Made by a program: the position numbers and the translations under genes. DNA of 7,983 nucleotides from CAZMRW01 sp964568805 (GTDB lineage Bacteria; Pseudomonadota; Gammaproteobacteria; Methylococcales; Methylomonadaceae). The notes under the pieces are model-generated. The model was not told the DNA's origin. It saw only the letters and a program-made list of their open reading frames with translations, and made no database searches. Where the stretch lies: the NCBI GenBank assembly GCA_964568805.1, contig CAZMRW010000124.1, positions 1 through 7,983 of the forward strand, read 5' to 3'. This document shows, one piece after another, positions 6,568 through 7,983 of this stretch. The stretch's first letter is position 1, and every line of letters begins with the position of its first letter.

Positions 6568-7983
6568 ATGAAAAATTTTGATAAAGAAATTTTATGTACG
6601 TTAGGTCCTGCGTCACTCAACGATCAGGTCATTTCAAGATTGGAAGAACTGGGTGTCAACCTATTCAGAATCAATCTTTCGCATACAAAAATTCAGGATC
6701 TGCCTCGTCTAATCGCCTACATTAGAAGCCGAAGCTCAGTACCGATCTGCCTGGATACCGAGGGCGCGCAAATACGAACCGGTGATATGTTGAATGGGGA
6801 AATTGCTGTCCGCGAAAACAGCATAGTCCATGCTCATAGTCTTCGCGTTCCTGGAGATTCATATAATTTCAATTTCTACCCTAATGATGTCGTTAAAAAG
6901 TTGGAAATTGGTGATTTCATTAGCATTGATTTCAATGCTGTGCTGGTGCAGGTAATCGACAAAGAATCAGAAAAGGCCACGATGCGGGTTTTGCATGGCG
7001 GTGTCATTGGGCAGAATAAGGCTGTGACGGTAGAGAGGGATATTCCGCTAGACACCTTGACCGAAAAGGATTTCGCCGCACTTGAATATGGCCGGTCGGT
7101 CGGTATCAAACATGTAGCACTTTCATTCGCCAATCGTGGTAGCGACGTCGATCAAGTGCGAGCTTTAGTCGGACCCGATACGTTTTTGATTTCCAAAATT
7201 GAATGCCGGAACGCCTTACATAATTTCGATGAAATCTCCGAAAAATCCGATGCACTGTTAATTGATCGTGGCGATTTGTCTCGGCAAGAACCCATTGAGC
7301 GTATTCCTCGCTTGCAGAAAATGATTATCGCTCGCGGGCGCGCTCTGAATCGCAAGGTCTACGTTGCCACCAATCTCCTTGAATCGATGATTTCGGCATC
7401 TAAGCCAACCCGAGCCGAAGTTAATGATGTCATCAACACACTTATAGACGGTGCAGATGGTTTGGTTTTGGCGGCCGAAACGGCTATTGGCAAACACCCG
7501 GCGGGATGCGTCGCGATGGTTGTAAAATTAATTCATGAATTCAACGAATTCAATGAATTGAATACTCATCGAACAATTTTCTCCACAGCCTATAGTGAAT
7601 ATTCAAGCTCCGAACCAGCATCGCTTTTGATCGAACCCCATGGAGGCATGCTCATAAATAGGCAGATCAAAGAGTCGGAAATTCCTGACTTGCCGAAATT
7701 AAAAAAATTGATTATCGGCAATAACGAGTTACTCGACTGCAAACAAATTGGCATGGGTACCTATTCACCCCTTAGCGGCTTTATGGATAAAGAGACGCTG
7801 GAAAGCGTGTTGAACCACAACAGTCTGCCAAATGGCCTGCCATGGACTATACCTTTATTGCTGCAATTTCATGAATCTCAGATTAGAGGTGTCGGTAAAG
7901 GTGAGCGTATCGCATTGACCGACGCCTCAGGGAATATTCAGGCGCTACTCAATGTTACGGATATATATCGATACGACCTTAAT
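6568..7983 (+). CDS. Pyruvate kinase-like / ATP sulfurylase fusion protein (3' end outside window)
   Basis: The frame is open for 472 codons to the window edge with no stop. A TAA (6565-6567) directly before ATG 6568 fixes the earliest start; GAG at 6556-6558 is a weak Shine-Dalgarno. Residues 1-335 are a pyruvate kinase A/B-domain region: CTLGPAS (10-16), FRINLSH with Arg34, Asn36, Ser38, LDTEGAQIRTG with Asp63, Thr64 and Arg70, Lys151, the catalytic Lys210 and Mg ligand Glu212 in ISKIE, Asp236 in RGDL, Thr268, and PTRAEVNDV (280-288). Unusual changes are Glu65 and Ala67 where PK has K and P, and Ala302-Ala303 for the SG of SGE. The PK C-terminal regulatory domain is absent. Instead residues from about 351 form the ATP sulfurylase PUA-like domain: LLIEPHGGMLINR, ELLDCKQIGMGTYSPLSGFM (387-406), LPNGLPWTIPLLL and RIALTDASG. 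The sulfurylase catalytic domain, perhaps with APS kinase, should follow beyond 7983. The inferred role is sulfate activation to APS or PAPS with ATP regenerated from PEP. Confidence 0.85.
   Translation, partial: MKNFDKEILCTLGPASLNDQVISRLEELGVNLFRINLSHTKIQDLPRLIAYIRSRSSVPICLDTEGAQIRTGDMLNGEIAVRENSIVHAHSLRVPGDSYNFNFYPNDVVKKLEIGDFISIDFNAVLVQVIDKESEKATMRVLHGGVIGQNKAVTVERDIPLDTLTEKDFAALEYGRSVGIKHVALSFANRGSDVDQVRALVGPDTFLISKIECRNALHNFDEISEKSDALLIDRGDLSRQEPIERIPRLQKMIIARGRALNRKVYVATNLLESMISASKPTRAEVNDVINTLIDGADGLVLAAETAIGKHPAGCVAMVVKLIHEFNEFNELNTHRTIFSTAYSEYSSSEPASLLIEPHGGMLINRQIKESEIPDLPKLKKLIIGNNELLDCKQIGMGTYSPLSGFMDKETLESVLNHNSLPNGLPWTIPLLLQFHESQIRGVGKGERIALTDASGNIQALLNVTDIYRYDLN
7537..7563 (+). 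repeat. Three 9-bp tandem repeats in the domain junction of the fusion
   Basis: GAATTCAAC, GAATTCAAT and GAATTGAAT follow one another in frame and encode EFN-EFN-ELN (residues 324-332). They lie exactly where the pyruvate-kinase-like region ends and the linker to the ATP sulfurylase part begins. Being in multiples of three, copy-number change would alter helix or linker length without breaking the frame. Confidence 0.7.

Noticed and set aside
7258..7497. 79-codon open frame on the - strand
   Set aside because: It is antisense to conserved pyruvate kinase motifs of the fusion gene.

Overview
The window holds five protein-coding genes, one of them running off the right edge, and no RNA genes, intact insertion sequences or CRISPR. 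Gene content (a GH3 beta-glucosidase with a FucP/GluP-type sugar transporter, a PF10014-type 2OG-Fe dioxygenase, a class V PLP enzyme and an ATP-sulfurylase fusion), together with Gram-negative style signals, suggests a proteobacterium, most likely a gammaproteobacterium. I cannot place it further. The first gene is visibly richer in GC than the AT-rich right-hand third, so the segments may differ in history.

Left part (1-2459): a cysteine-desulfurase-like PLP enzyme on the + strand converges on a 2OG-Fe(II) dioxygenase on the - strand. They share one perfect 15-bp-arm hairpin that contains the stop codon of the first gene and probably terminates both transcripts. The PLP enzyme seems to start at a non-standard CTG at 122, eight bases after a perfect AGGAGG, and carries Tyr where SufS/CsdA enzymes have their catalytic Cys. 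The gene-free stretch 2071-2459 holds a perfect 8-bp-arm palindrome, a weak promoter candidate for the dioxygenase, and a REP-like hairpin just past the transporter stop.

Middle part (2460-6100): a two-gene - strand operon in which a secreted GH3 beta-glucosidase (first gene) is followed 34 bp later by an MFS sugar permease of the glucose/galactose type. Together they form a compact cassette: glucosides are cleaved outside the cytoplasm and the released hexose is imported. A good sigma70-like promoter (TGGACA-16-TATAAT) lies upstream, with a perfect small inverted repeat between its two boxes.

Right part (6100-7983): an AT-rich, gene-poor stretch with a 14-bp direct repeat precedes the most unusual gene. 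This is a + strand open frame in which a pyruvate-kinase-like catalytic region, lacking the usual regulatory C-terminal domain, is fused to the N-terminal PUA-like domain of an ATP sulfurylase and continues past the window. The PK part keeps most of its catalytic and K+-binding residues, which suggests a built-in ATP-regenerating or PEP-sensing partner for sulfate activation. A three-fold 9-bp tandem repeat sits at the junction of the two parts.
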